Below are positions 44,101 through 52,730 of a stretch of DNA of 64,000 nt, one piece after another. This DNA comes from Schlesneria sp. DSM 10557 (GTDB lineage Bacteria; Planctomycetota; Planctomycetia; Planctomycetales; Planctomycetaceae). Positions within the stretch are counted from its first letter, which is position 1. Each line of letters starts with the position of its first letter. Position numbers and translations under genes: made by a program. The stretch spans positions 5,417,001 to 5,481,000 of the forward strand of contig NZ_CP124747.1 of the NCBI RefSeq assembly GCF_041860085.1, read 5' to 3'. The notes under the pieces were generated by a model, which saw only the letters and a program-made list of their open reading frames with translations, did no database searches and had not been told where the DNA came from.

Positions 44101-44308
44101 TGCATTGGGGCGAGGTCCCGGTGCGGGAGCCCGCGCCAGCATGGCCAAGGTGATTATCGGCGGGCAATCATTCAGCCTGTTACTGGCACTGCTGGTCACG
44201 CCGGTGACCTATGCCATCATCGACAGTATCGGACAGTTACTGAGGAGGATCTATCGGCGAATCACCGCTGGGTGGTCCGTCGGGTCGATCCCGCAACCGG
44301 AACACTGA
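41183..44308 (+). CDS. RND efflux pump, HAE1/AcrB-type permease
   Basis: Uses the proton gradient to export drugs or other hydrophobic compounds. The start is the ATG at 41183 (MNIAEICIRRPVFTWVL), giving 1041 residues, the standard length; the frame is open 44 codons upstream without pump character. Twelve membrane helices and two large periplasmic loops are visible. The proton-relay residues are present: the Asp pair in ILAIGIVIDDAVVVHENI (about 399-400) and the Lys in GIVKKNGILQVDKTNELR. Conserved GRFFSSFGLTVAFAI and FVPVAFMGGIVG also fit. It lies about 210 bases after the MFP gene. A hairpin lies between it and the convergent dps gene. Confidence 0.96.
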   Translation: MNIAEICIRRPVFTWVLVAIPVVLGVVSYYSLGVDLFPKVDLSAVSISARLAGASAEEIESTVTKLIEEAVNQVSGIEELRSTTREGMATIAIQFQLSKDGDVAAQEVRDKVSSILNQLPQGMEPPVINRFDLDAAPIMTIGVSGRRDVREVTEIAKRQIQEQLQTVSGVGAVFLSGARTRAINVIVNTEKLAAFDLSVEDVRQALVTQNMEVPGGIVHQGSRELVLRTLGRIQTAAQFNQLIVANRSGHPIRIQDIGRAEDSVEEPRGLSRLDGQNAVSLFVQRQSGTNTVAISDAVQTRLARIKQALPADIEVEIIQDQARFIRESMAEVNFHLLLAAVLVSATILLFIRDWRTTVIATMAIPTSIIPTFLFMHYMGFTLNNITMLALILAIGIVIDDAVVVHENIFRHMEEYGKDAFTASRDGTREIALAVLATSLSLVVIFVPVAFMGGIVGRFFSSFGLTVAFAIVMSLFVSFTLTPMLCAHFLKLESNEAGHTQSKGGFIYRTVDYYYGLVLAWSLRHPIITMAVSLLAFLSTIPIAANLGVNLVPRDDQSEFQVSYITPEGYTLERSDQVLTEIEQRLSQLPGVLHRFTIIGQNTGGSGKGQGDVTRGSIYFRIKELEEREYTQFEVMERAREILRDYPDLRTAVSDVSAIGATGQDSRTFQVSIQGPDIDKLAEYSSQFIERLRQIPGLVDVDSTLALRKPEVQVEIDRDRASDLGIPVQTIANSLNVLVGGQIVSRYKEGTEQYDVWLRADRPFRATPQSLESLTIPSPTAGQVRLSSLATLTEARGPSQIDRFNRQRTVTLLAHPDKVSLNDAIQQARVIARELNLPPEYEVTFGGQAKMLGETGYYFMVALGLSVLFMYLILAAQFESWLNPVSILAALPVTIPFGLLSLLMFRTPMDLYAMFGLFMLIGIVKKNGILQVDKTNELRASGMERTAAIMEANHTRLRPILMTTVMLIAAMVPIALGRGPGAGARASMAKVIIGGQSFSLLLALLVTPVTYAIIDSIGQLLRRIYRRITAGWSVGSIPQPEH

Positions 44309-44350
44309 GGCACGAGCGGCAATGGCTGAGGCGTTGCCTCTCTCCCGGGA

Positions 44351-44366
44351 GCCGCAGTCATGCGGC
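44351..44366. terminator. Hairpin between the convergent RND and dps genes
   Basis: GCCGCA and TGCGGC pair across a 4-base loop, 43 bases past the pump stop and about 55 past the dps stop. GC-rich without a T-run; may serve both strands. Confidence 0.5.
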
Positions 44367-44420
44367 CCCCGAGGTTGCAATCTGGTCGATTTCCCCAGGT
44401 CTGTGGGGAGTTTCCAGTGA

Positions 44421-44903
44421 TTATCGCTCGGCCTGCAGGTGGGCTTCGACGAACCAGACCGACTTGTCGATGCCACGGGAGATTTCCGTGAACAGGTCCG
44501 CGGTGTCTTTATCTCCCAGTTCGTCGGCCTGGTCGATCCCCTGCCGGATCACTTTTCCGAAGGCCGCCAGTGCTGACGAGAGTGCATCGACGTGCGTTCG
44601 TCCATCGACCGCATTCAGTGGGTATTCCTGCAGCGTGCTCCGTTTGGCGACGACACGGGCGGTTCCTTCCGCGACGCCCCCCAACTGGACGGCGCGTTCT
44701 GCAATGTCATCGACGTAGTCTTCGACCTCTTCATTGATTTTGTCGAACAGCTCGTGCAGGCCGATGAAGTGAGGCCCTTTGACGTTCCAGTGCGCTTGCT
44801 TGGCCTGTGTTTGCAGGTCGATGGAGTCCGCCAATCGGGCGTTCAATAACTCGATCACTTTGACGCGGGTTGATTCAGGCAGATCGTTTTTTGTTTTGAA
44901 CAT
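44421..44903 (-). CDS. dps: Dps-type ferritin, DNA-binding stress protein
   Basis: Dps forms a 12-subunit shell that oxidises and stores iron with peroxide, protecting DNA. The ATG at 44903 follows AGGAGAAAGATC and gives 160 residues. The ferroxidase site at the subunit interface is visible in QAHWNVKGPHFIGLHELFDK followed by NEEVEDYVDDIAERA (His, Asp, Glu). No long Lys-rich N-terminal tail, so DNA binding is uncertain. It follows the hydrolase gene by 73 bases on the same strand, and the two are probably co-transcribed as stress functions. Confidence 0.95.
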   Translation of the reverse strand: MFKTKNDLPESTRVKVIELLNARLADSIDLQTQAKQAHWNVKGPHFIGLHELFDKINEEVEDYVDDIAERAVQLGGVAEGTARVVAKRSTLQEYPLNAVDGRTHVDALSSALAAFGKVIRQGIDQADELGDKDTADLFTEISRGIDKSVWFVEAHLQAER

Positions 44904-44976
44904 GATCTTTCTCCTTTGTCGTACAGGCTTGGAATCGGTTGTGGATCTCACTTCGAGGGCGGGGAGGCCTGGACTG

Positions 44977-45819
44977 TTACTGCTGCTGTCGTATTTGCTT
45001 AAAGAAGGCCAGCAGATCTGCGTTGAGTTGGTCTTTGTGAGTGAAGGTCAGTCCGTGCGGAGCGCCCGGATAGACCTTCAGAGTTGATCCTTTGACCAGT
45101 TTGGCCATCTGCCGGGCGGATGCGTCGATGGGGACAATCTGGTCATCGTCACCGTGAATAATCAGTGTCGGGATGTTGATTTTCTTCAGATCTTCGGTGA
45201 AGTCGGTTTCAGAGAACGCCTTGATGCAATCGTAAGCATTCTTCAGACCCGCCTGCATCCCCTGCAGCCAGAACGCGTCGATCGTTCCTTGAGAAATGTT
45301 CGAGCCGTCACGGTTGGCTCCGTAAAACGGTGTGGTCAGATCCCGGAAGAACTGAGACCGATCTTTCAGGACTCCCTGACGGATTTCATCGAAGACTTCA
45401 AGGGGAAGGCCGCCGGGGTTCTTGTCCGTTTTCAACATCAAGGGAGGAACGGCGCCAATCAGAACGGCAGCGGCGACATGTCGGGTGCCATACCGGCCGA
45501 TGTAGCGCACCACCTCGCCGCCCCCGGTCGAGTGACCGACGTGGATCACATTCTTCAGGTCGAGTGTTCGGACGATTTCTGCCAGGTCTTTGGCATAGGT
45601 GTTCATCTCATTTCCCAGCCAGGGCTGGCTGGATCGTCCGTGCCCGCGTCGGTCATGAGCGATGACGCGGTATCCTCGTTCGCTCAGGTAGAAGAGCTGT
45701 GGATCCCATGCGTCGGCACTCAGCGGCCATCCGTGACTGAAGACGACGGGTTGACCACGTCCCCAGTCCTTAAAGTAGATTCGGGTGCCATCGTCCATAG
45801 TAAGAAAGTTTGAGTGCAT
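44977..45819 (-). CDS. Alpha/beta hydrolase, non-haem haloperoxidase-like
   Basis: 280 residues with the full alpha/beta-hydrolase layout: oxyanion segment [12 protein letters not shown], nucleophile Ser97 in [11 protein letters not shown], acid Asp in [13 protein letters not shown], and catalytic His in [14 protein letters not shown]. This matches the cofactor-free chloroperoxidase/bromoperoxidase or arylesterase group, which hydrolyses esters and can form peracids. No signal peptide. First gene of a likely two-gene unit with dps. The true substrate is not known. Confidence 0.93.
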   Translation of the reverse strand: MHSNFLTMDDGTRIYFKDWGRGQPVVFSHGWPLSADAWDPQLFYLSERGYRVIAHDRRGHGRSSQPWLGNEMNTYAKDLAEIVRTLDLKNVIHVGHSTGGGEVVRYIGRYGTRHVAAAVLIGAVPPLMLKTDKNPGGLPLEVFDEIRQGVLKDRSQFFRDLTTPFYGANRDGSNISQGTIDAFWLQGMQAGLKNAYDCIKAFSETDFTEDLKKINIPTLIIHGDDDQIVPIDASARQMAKLVKGSTLKVYPGAPHGLTFTHKDQLNADLLAFFKQIRQQQ

Positions 45820-46324
45820 TCCGCATTCTCCGGTGTCTGAGACAGCTTTCTACATCCGATCACAGAATTGGATGATACTGCGGAGTTTGCACGCGTGGCA
45901 GTCCTACTCCGGTCTGGAATTTTCCCGGTCTGCTTCACAGTCGACAGGTGTTCCATGCAAAAGTGGCGTGCGCCGCAGCGGAGACGTCCCGACCGTAGAC
46001 GCTCGCAGCGCGAGGTACGAAACGGGGCGGATGATCTTTGCGCCCGAGGCAATCCTCTTGCAACTGCTGCTCACCCGAGTGCCACGAAGATACGTCAACC
46101 GGAGCTACCGGTGGGGCTGGATCCATCCTGTTGGTACTGGGTGACTTCATCAGCAAAGTTTCTCGTTAAAGGGAGGAAGAGACTCAGGCGAAAGGGCCCT
46201 GTCCTTTTGACGGTCGATGAGTTCACGACGAAATCGGACGTCCCCTTTCTAAGCGAACAGGGTGGACACGAAGATTCGCCTCGCACCATGGGCCCCGTGG
46301 AATCGGGTCATGGGAAGCGAACCG
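45820..46324. other. Intergenic region, about 500 bases
   Basis: No supported gene, repeat or RNA. Several frames are open on both strands, but their products are Ser/Arg-rich with no ribosome site. Must contain the promoter of the hydrolase-dps unit. Confidence 0.4.
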
Positions 46325-46837
46325 CTAAGCGGGGAAACTGGCCACAAACCGAACCGCGTCGTCTAACGTCGAACCATTGAAGGTGGACGGCTTTGGCCAG
46401 CGAATCTTCGCTTCGCGGCAGGCCCAGCGAACCAGATCAGCCGGAGCCGATTGTGCCTGGTAAATCGGCCCCTCGGCACCAAGAGCAAGGTCTACCAGGG
46501 GAATGGAAGGAGGCAGGTCGGCGAACTGCAGATCCGTCACCTGCGCCAGTCCGACCATAAAATCGACAATCAGAGTCCCGCCACAATCGGGATAGTGGAA
46601 CTGGCACCATCGGGTGGCTCCATCGTTGAGGACGCGGTCTCGTTTCCACTTTTTGAATTGCCAGAATACACACTGCAGCGCGATATAAAAAAAGAAAATC
46701 GGGATCCAGACGACGGAAAAGATCGCTCCAAGAAAGAGGCCATACAGAGAGAAAACGGCCCCCCAGAACAGGCCGGTCGCGTCTGTGGGGCGACGTCGGA
46801 CAACTGTCGGAAGGGGGGCCTTGGAGTCACGCTTCAT
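46325..46837 (-). CDS. Small membrane protein of unknown function
   Basis: 170 residues. A basic N terminus (about 1-20) leads to one long or two close hydrophobic helices (about 23-60, FSLYGLFLGAIFSVVWIPIF), then a basic stretch (KKWKRDRV) and a soluble C-terminal part with a Cys pair (RWCQFHYPDCGGTLIV). No family recognised. It begins 67 bases after the TIGR00300 gene on the same strand and may be its operon partner. Confidence 0.6.
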   Translation of the reverse strand: MKRDSKAPLPTVVRRRPTDATGLFWGAVFSLYGLFLGAIFSVVWIPIFFFYIALQCVFWQFKKWKRDRVLNDGATRWCQFHYPDCGGTLIVDFMVGLAQVTDLQFADLPPSIPLVDLALGAEGPIYQAQSAPADLVRWACREAKIRWPKPSTFNGSTLDDAVRFVASFPA

Positions 46838-46904
46838 CGATGATCAGCCCCCTCGTCCAGAGTGAGTCGAATACCGGATTGGTCGTACGCAGCAGGTGAA
46901 CAGT

Positions 46905-48158
46905 TTAATCCTGCATCCCACCCAGTTCCTGCACCAGGACACGTAGAAATGGTTCTACATCTGTGACCAGTCCTACTGACTGAAACGTACCCCGATCTGC
47001 GAGTTTGGTGACGGTCGCGGGATTAATGTCGACGCACACGGTTTTGACCCACGAGGGAAGCAGGTTCCCGACGGCAATACTATGGAGTGTCGTCGCGATC
47101 ATCAGGCAGAAGGTGACTCCTTGAACCAGCTCACGCATCCGGGTCTGAGCGACAAGCGAATCAGTAATGACATCGGGCAGGGGGCCATCGTCCCGAATGC
47201 TTCCCGCCAGCACAAACGGGATCTTGTGCTGAATGCATTCGTACATGATTCCGTTTGTCAGCACCTTTTGCTCGACAGCCTGCGGGATGCTTCCCAGTCG
47301 CCGGATCCGATTGATGGTTCTCAGGTGGTGCTCGTGACCTTCTTCGCTTCCTCCTCCGCTTTCCATCGAGATGCCCAGACTTGTTCCGTAAAAGGATTGT
47401 TCGATGTCGTGTGTTGCCAGAGCGTTCCCCGCGAATAGGACATGAACGTAGCCACGGCGGATGAGCCAGCTCAGCAGTTCCCGGCTCCCCGTATGCACAA
47501 CGGCGGGACCCGCAACGACCAGAATTCGTCCCTGTCCACTCGCTGCCCGGCGCATCAGTTCTGCAATTTCACGGACAGTCAGATTTTTGGGTTTTTCGCT
47601 GGAAACCGTACTGTTCATGAAACCAAACGAATGAGTCGACAGTCGGTCCCGGCCGACGGGATGGACGCGCGTTCCCAGTCGTCCGACCACGATGTGGTCA
47701 CCTCGTTTTACGTCCGCCATTGCCACGCAGCGGGCGGTTTCCTGCTTCGGGTCAAAACAAATTCCACAGTCCATTTCCTGTCGTTCCACAGGAATCCATT
47801 TGTTGCTCCAGCGCACTTCGGTTGGCTCGTTCGTCGTCGCGTAGAAGCCTTCGGGAAAAGCCCTTTCAATATCGGCGGCGAGCAGACGGATGTCATGGTG
47901 CTGAACCGGCACCGCACCGTGCTGACCTATGGAAGTCAGGATCTGTTCGAGCGATTCCTGCGTCGGGGCCGAGACCGTGAGTCGGACATAACTGGGGTCA
48001 CGCCGGTTGTGACCAATGCGGATCTCCTGGCTTTGGTAATCTCCGCCCAGCGACGTGATTTCGTCCAGCACTTTCGGTAAGAGCAGGCTGTCGATGATAT
48101 GCCCGGCGAGCTCAACATCCTCGTGAAAGCTGGGCAAATGAGTCTGTGCGTTCATCAT
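46905..48158 (-). CDS. TIGR00300 family protein (LOR/SDH domain, archaeal ornithine cyclodeaminase type)
   Basis: About 417 residues starting at MMNAQTHLP (48158 or the next ATG at 48155; GGAAAG upstream). The N-terminal third (IRIGHNRRDPSYVRLTVSAP) and the long Rossmann-like C-terminal part (GRILVVAGPAVVHTG, HVLFAGNALATHDIE, KTVCVDINPATVTKLADRG) match the TIGR00300 / LOR-SDH group. Members include the archaeal-type ornithine cyclodeaminase and the C-terminal part of the cyanobacterial arginine dihydrolase AgrE/ArgZ. The guanidine-modifying N-terminal domain of ArgZ is absent. A role in ornithine/proline or amino acid metabolism is likely but not shown. Followed by a small membrane protein gene. 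Confidence 0.85.
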   Translation of the reverse strand: MMNAQTHLPSFHEDVELAGHIIDSLLLPKVLDEITSLGGDYQSQEIRIGHNRRDPSYVRLTVSAPTQESLEQILTSIGQHGAVPVQHHDIRLLAADIERAFPEGFYATTNEPTEVRWSNKWIPVERQEMDCGICFDPKQETARCVAMADVKRGDHIVVGRLGTRVHPVGRDRLSTHSFGFMNSTVSSEKPKNLTVREIAELMRRAASGQGRILVVAGPAVVHTGSRELLSWLIRRGYVHVLFAGNALATHDIEQSFYGTSLGISMESGGGSEEGHEHHLRTINRIRRLGSIPQAVEQKVLTNGIMYECIQHKIPFVLAGSIRDDGPLPDVITDSLVAQTRMRELVQGVTFCLMIATTLHSIAVGNLLPSWVKTVCVDINPATVTKLADRGTFQSVGLVTDVEPFLRVLVQELGGMQD

Positions 48159-48499
48159 CGTGCTTTCCAAATCGGGGAATGGTCCTGTTACGGCAGGTCC
48201 CCTCCGAAGAGGGGTCTCGCCCGTTGCTGGTTCGTGCCCGTTCTCTGCTGCGATGTCGCTCCCGTGGACTCGCCCCACGAAAGACCAGGCCCCGTTTGTT
48301 GCGGGGCAGACTCTGCCGGAAGGGGATGACCAGGATCGGTAGAATCATATCGATGAGGACAAGTCGCACGGAGGACCCCACGGGCACAATTCTTTTCCAT
48401 CCGGCCGTTTCGACGCTGGAGAAAGCGACAGAATGTCTTTAGGATGGTGTCGGTCAGTTGCACCCGGTCCCGACACCGTCGTTCAAAGAAAAGTTATCC
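48159..48499. other. Divergent intergenic region with a small hairpin
   Basis: Between the TIGR00300 gene (leftward) and the GspF-like gene (rightward). CCCCTC-CGAA-GAGGGG at 48199-48214 forms a perfect 6-bp stem with a tetraloop and would fall in the 5' leader of the TIGR00300 transcript. I do not recognise a riboswitch. Confidence 0.4.
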
Positions 48500-49555
48500 A
48501 TGACTCAATCTTCGTCGTCGCTGGATGATTTGATTCTGCTCAATCGCGAAATCGCAGCGCTGGTGAAGGCCGGAATTCCGCTGGAACTGGGGCTGAAGGG
48601 TCTGGCGGGAAATGTGGGAACGCGACTGGGTGGTCTCTCGGAACGTTTGTCGAAGCGCATGGCCGAAGGGACGTCGCTTCCAGACGCCTTGGCTCTGGAA
48701 GGCCCGGCCGTTTCGCCCGTTTATACGGCTGTCATGGAAGCGGGGTTGTCGTCAGGCCGCCTGCCCGATGCATTGGAATCGATGGCCGCATCGGGGCAGG
48801 TCATGCAGGAGACACGTCAGCGGATCCGGCTGGCGATTATTTATCCTCTGTTTTGCGGTGTCATCAGCTATGGATTGTTGGCCGGGTTTCTGACTTTCTT
48901 TCTTCCCCATTTGCTGAGAGGGATTGAAGGTCTTGGATTACCTTATCTCTGGCCGATCGAGGGTTTGAAGTTTCTGGATCAGCACAAGACCTATGTGACC
49001 CTGGTGATTCCGGCAGTCGTGCTGGCCGTGGTTGTGGTTACAGCTCTGTTACGGAAGAACGTCACCCGGGGATTATGGCGGTGGATGACCTCGTTCCGGT
49101 GGGTCCCTGGCGTCACCTCCATCCGTCAAAGCCAAAACTGGGCACAGTTCACCGAGCTTCTGGCCATGCAACTGGAACATGCGGCCCCCTTGCCACGCGC
49201 ATTCCGTCTGGCGGCTGATTCCGTCGATCACACAGGTTGGCACCAGGAATCACGAATGGTGTGCGACAAACTGGAACTGGGAATCCCGCTTCCCCTGGCG
49301 CTCGAGTCTTCCAGATTACTGCCACCCCTTGCCAGATGGATGATTTCGACGGCGGAACGGCAAGGGACACTGATTCCGACGCTCAGGCAGTTATCGGAAA
49401 TGTACCGTCGTCGTGCGCTACTTCAGGCGGCCCGACTGAAGACATGGCTGCCGGTAATGATTACGATCGGGGTTACAGGGGTGATCGGTCTGGCTTACGG
49501 GCTGCTCTGTTTTATTCCGATGCGGGCACTTTTGATTGGACTCATGCAAGAATGA
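48500..49555 (+). CDS. Type II secretion/type IV pilus inner-membrane protein, GspF/PilC-like
   Basis: 351 residues (ATG at 48500, MTQSSSSLDDLILLNREI). Two copies of the GspF domain are seen: the first about 10-125 (ALVKAGIPLELGLKGLAG, SKRMAEGTSLPDAL), the second about 230-340 (FTELLAMQLEHAAPLPRAF, LELGIPLPLALE). Three or four membrane helices lie at about 120-150, 180-205 and 325-350. This is the platform protein on which pilin or pseudopilin assembly turns. The stop TGA overlaps the next gene's ATG (ATGA), so the two are translationally coupled. Other platform genes lie 40 kb to the left on the minus strand. Confidence 0.88.
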   Translation: MTQSSSSLDDLILLNREIAALVKAGIPLELGLKGLAGNVGTRLGGLSERLSKRMAEGTSLPDALALEGPAVSPVYTAVMEAGLSSGRLPDALESMAASGQVMQETRQRIRLAIIYPLFCGVISYGLLAGFLTFFLPHLLRGIEGLGLPYLWPIEGLKFLDQHKTYVTLVIPAVVLAVVVVTALLRKNVTRGLWRWMTSFRWVPGVTSIRQSQNWAQFTELLAMQLEHAAPLPRAFRLAADSVDHTGWHQESRMVCDKLELGIPLPLALESSRLLPPLARWMISTAERQGTLIPTLRQLSEMYRRRALLQAARLKTWLPVMITIGVTGVIGLAYGLLCFIPMRALLIGLMQE

Positions 49556-50070
49556 CGGGCCGCTCTCCAGATTCACCGGGCGAGGCTGACAACAAACAAG
49601 GTCGCTCGACGGTTCCCGCATCACAACGGACAAATTCGATTTCTGGCCAGTACGTGGTGTTCGGTCTGATTCTGATTGGTTTAACGGCAACGGCGCTGCT
49701 GTTTGTCTATTGGGATCAGCAGACCAAGCCCTTCCGATCGCTGCGAGAAGCAATTGGCCGACAGTTCAGGCATGCGCGACCCAATGTCGAAGGGGGGCGT
49801 GAAAAAGGACGGGGACCGTGGACGCTGCGTGTTTCCATGACGGTCGATTTTCCCCCCGGAGAAGACTCGCAGCGCGCGACTGAGATCGTCGATCAGGTGG
49901 TCGCTCTGGCCCGGCAAAACTACGACATTTCGAAAGTCGAACGGATTGAAGTGAATCTGATCCAGTTCGTCCCGCAAGAACTCGCCAAAACGAGAAAATT
50001 TACGCGAGACCCACACGAGTCGACGCAGAAGGACAAGGGTGCTGCCGCCGAACCGGATGGGGCAACGTAA
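49552..50070 (+). CDS. Single-pass membrane protein coupled to the GspF-like gene, unknown family
   Basis: Starts at the ATG inside the ATGA overlap with the GspF-like gene. 172 residues: a polar lead (about 1-32), one membrane helix (about 34-54, YVVFGLILIGLTATALLFVY), then a periplasmic part with a basic linker and a beta/alpha segment (GPWTLRVSMTVDFPPGE, QRATEIVDQVVALARQNYDI, RIEVNLIQFVPQEL). The tail is charged. The coupling and the one-helix-plus-small-domain shape suggest a PilN/PilO-like or pseudopilin-associated partner, but the sequence alone does not show this. Confidence 0.75.
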   Translation: MTGRSPDSPGEADNKQGRSTVPASQRTNSISGQYVVFGLILIGLTATALLFVYWDQQTKPFRSLREAIGRQFRHARPNVEGGREKGRGPWTLRVSMTVDFPPGEDSQRATEIVDQVVALARQNYDISKVERIEVNLIQFVPQELAKTRKFTRDPHESTQKDKGAAAEPDGAT

Positions 50071-50230
50071 GGCCCACCAGTCCGCGACACACAGGACGGG
50101 ATGAGCCTCCTCTGTCAGGCCGATTCTCCGTTTCAGGGATGCCACTCGCCCGATCCAGGGTTGACGAATTCGACGGGGATTGGCCACCATCAGACGTCAA
50201 CGCGACGGAAGTTCTTCGCACGAGTGATGA

Positions 50231-51379
50231 ATGGTCAAAGAGCTGTTCCCAGAGCCTGATGCAGACGCGCCCGATCCCGAACGTGATTTGATTGATGTGC
50301 TGAGACTCAATCTGGTTCCGGGGTTGGGACCCCGCACCTACCAGCTCTTACTGGAACGCTTTGGCTCGCCTCGTGGAATCCTCGAGGCGTCGGTGTCACA
50401 GTTGCAGTCGGTCCGAAACGTGGGTCCCCGGCTGGCGATGTCGCTCGTCACTCACGGTACCGAAGCGGCCGCACTCCAGGAACTCGAGCGTGCCCGCTCG
50501 GCGGGAGTCTCTCTCCATATTCGCGACACCCCCACGTATCCGGCAGGGCTGTGTCGAATTCCAGATCCCCCGACACTGATCTATTGCAAGGGGACCCTTG
50601 TGGAAGCGGATGCCCTGGCGATCGGGGTGGTTGGCTCGCGACACTGTACCAGCTACGGCCGACAGCAGACGAACCGGCTGGCACAGGCCCTCGCCCGGGT
50701 CGGTATTACCGTCGTCAGCGGGCTAGCGCGGGGAATCGACGCGGAAGCTCACAAAGGGGCACTGGAGGCGGGTGGAAGAACGATTGCAGTCTGCGCCACG
50801 GGACTGAATACCATCTATCCTCCCGAGCATCGTGAATTGTCCGAGGCGATTACGCGACAGGGATGCCTGATTACCGAATCGCCCATGGATCAGACTCCCA
50901 AATCCGGATTGTTCCCCCAGCGAAACCGGATCATCAGCGGGATGTCATTAGGAGTCGTCCTCATTGAGGCGGGACGCAGCAGCGGGGCCCTGCACACGGC
51001 GCGGCATGCGATGGAACAGAACCGGGACGTGTTCGCAATGCCCGGTCGTGTTGATTCCGAGGCCAGCCTGGGGTGTCTCGACCTGATCCGCGACGGCGCG
51101 ACACTGATCCGGGATGTGGATGACGTGCTGAACGCTCTCGGGCCGCTGGTGGCCCCGGTCAAGCGGACACCGACCGAAACGGTACGAAAACCGGCAGAAT
51201 TGACACTTTCGGACCAGGAACGGCTCATTCTCAACCTGATGTCTGCCGAATCAACACCTGTTGATGAGGTCATTCGTGCTGCCAATATCGAGGCTTCGCG
51301 CGTCCTGTCGACGATCACGGTTCTCGAAATGAAACGTCTTGTCCGACGCCTTCCCGGCGGTTTTGTGGTACGGTCCTGA
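50231..51379 (+). CDS. dprA: DNA processing protein DprA
   Basis: DprA binds incoming single-stranded DNA in transformation and loads RecA. 382 residues: an N-terminal SAM/HhH-like part (LRLNLVPGLGPRTYQLLLERFG), the Rossmann-like core (IGVVGSRHCTSYGRQQ, SGLARGIDAEAHKGAL, GLFPQRNRIISGMSLGVVL, EQNRDVFAMPGRV) and a C-terminal winged-helix region (LTLSDQERLILNLM to RLVRRLPGGFVV). Complete. It follows the GspF-like pair by 160 bases on the same strand, a neighbour that would suit a competence-type pilus. Confidence 0.96.
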   Translation: MVKELFPEPDADAPDPERDLIDVLRLNLVPGLGPRTYQLLLERFGSPRGILEASVSQLQSVRNVGPRLAMSLVTHGTEAAALQELERARSAGVSLHIRDTPTYPAGLCRIPDPPTLIYCKGTLVEADALAIGVVGSRHCTSYGRQQTNRLAQALARVGITVVSGLARGIDAEAHKGALEAGGRTIAVCATGLNTIYPPEHRELSEAITRQGCLITESPMDQTPKSGLFPQRNRIISGMSLGVVLIEAGRSSGALHTARHAMEQNRDVFAMPGRVDSEASLGCLDLIRDGATLIRDVDDVLNALGPLVAPVKRTPTETVRKPAELTLSDQERLILNLMSAESTPVDEVIRAANIEASRVLSTITVLEMKRLVRRLPGGFVVRS

Positions 51380-51653
51380 CGCTCCATTCTCAGTGGTTTT
51401 CGGCCTCATTCGATTCCGACTGTATCCGTGGTCGGTCACGTGGACCGGAACGTCAAGGAGACGCGATTCGATGTCTTCGCGTTTGCTCAACTGCCGCTCA
51501 AATTTAAGGTTACGGGAATCTTCAATTCCCGGGTGGAGAGATTCTTCCCACCTATTCCCTCAACCTTCCCTGTACGGGTATACTTGGCATGTCATGCGCT
51601 ATGGTCGTATGGTTGCCAGAGCTTTGTCGGGCGCGGCCCTGAACGAGGGACTT

Positions 51654-52712
51654 ATGAGAAGACTTGCATCATGCTCAAGGGCGATCGTAAGCGGTGTTTG
51701 CCTGCTGACGTTGCTGGGCGGGGTCGCCTGGTCGGCGGCTGAAGTCTACACCCCTTCCAGTGCGGACGACGCACGCAATCGCGTTCTCGCGTGGCTGGGT
51801 GAGCAAGGGCTTCCGGACGCCCAGCGTGATCAGGTAATGGCCATCTGGTCCGGGGTGGATGCGTCGACGAGTGCCGACCTCCTGCTGGAACGAGTCATCC
51901 AGTCGTTCGCACTCGTTCAACCCGAAGTCATGAGACTCGTTAACGAATGCAACACTCCACCGCAAAGTCCCCTGCCACCGCGAGCAGACTTTCTGATTCA
52001 ATCGACACAGGGGCCATTCTTTCAGGCCAACATGAATCTGTTTTACGGTCGCCACCTCGTCGAACGCAGACTGTTCGATGAAGCCTGGGAAGTGCTGAAA
52101 AGCGTCGATCCCCGGCAAGTGGTTGATCCCTCATCGCTCTTCTTCTTCCAGGCGGTGGCTGCACAGGGGATGCTGGAACTGAAACCGGCTCTGGATGCCA
52201 TTGAGCAACTGCTGACGAATACAGAACGGGTCCCGGTCCGGTATTCGGCGACCGCGACACTGATGCAGACCGACCTGAAAGGACTCGAGGAAAAGTCACT
52301 GGGTGAACTGGCCCGTCTGATGGCCGATTCAGAACGCCGTCTGGACCTCGGCCGCGCCGGCGACAAAGTTCAGGGAGTTCAGGAACGGATTATCGCGAAC
52401 CTTGATGAGATCATCAAAAAGGTTGAGCAGCAGCAAGGTGGCGGTGGCGGAGGGGGGGGCGACGGACAGGGAGGAAACAGCAATTCTCCCGACGGGGCGG
52501 CCGATGACAGCCGTGTCAAAGGGGAGGAAGCCCCCGGCGAAACTGACAAAAAGCGATTTGAGAACAAAGGAAGCTGGGGCAATCTTCCCGAGAAGGACCT
52601 CGCCAAAGCGAAGAACGATCTCAACAAGAACTTCCCCTCAAATTACGAGCAGGCCATCGAGAAGTACACGAAGAAGCTGGCAGGTCGGGCGGCGAAGAAG
52701 AACAAGCAGTAG
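51654..52712 (+). CDS. Exported helical protein with Gly-rich linker, unknown family
   Basis: The ATG at 51654 has GAGGG five bases upstream and begins a signal peptide (IVSGVCLLTLLGGVAWSAAE), giving 352 residues; in-frame ATGs at 51594 and 51609 are weaker. Residues about 30-240 are helical with a TPR-like feel (ANMNLFYGRHLVERRLFDEAWEVL; only the pattern is noted). A run of Gly (about 259-266) starts a polar linker, and the C-terminal ~60 residues are Lys-rich. No family recognised. It is 18 bases upstream of the NPCBM gene, so the two are surely one transcript. Confidence 0.75.
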   Translation: MRRLASCSRAIVSGVCLLTLLGGVAWSAAEVYTPSSADDARNRVLAWLGEQGLPDAQRDQVMAIWSGVDASTSADLLLERVIQSFALVQPEVMRLVNECNTPPQSPLPPRADFLIQSTQGPFFQANMNLFYGRHLVERRLFDEAWEVLKSVDPRQVVDPSSLFFFQAVAAQGMLELKPALDAIEQLLTNTERVPVRYSATATLMQTDLKGLEEKSLGELARLMADSERRLDLGRAGDKVQGVQERIIANLDEIIKKVEQQQGGGGGGGGDGQGGNSNSPDGAADDSRVKGEEAPGETDKKRFENKGSWGNLPEKDLAKAKNDLNKNFPSNYEQAIEKYTKKLAGRAAKKNKQ

Positions 52713-52730
52713 TACAGGAAGTCACTCACT

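Noticed and set aside
48199-48214. Riboswitch in the leader of the TIGR00300 gene
   Set aside because: A single small hairpin; no known riboswitch core can be seen.
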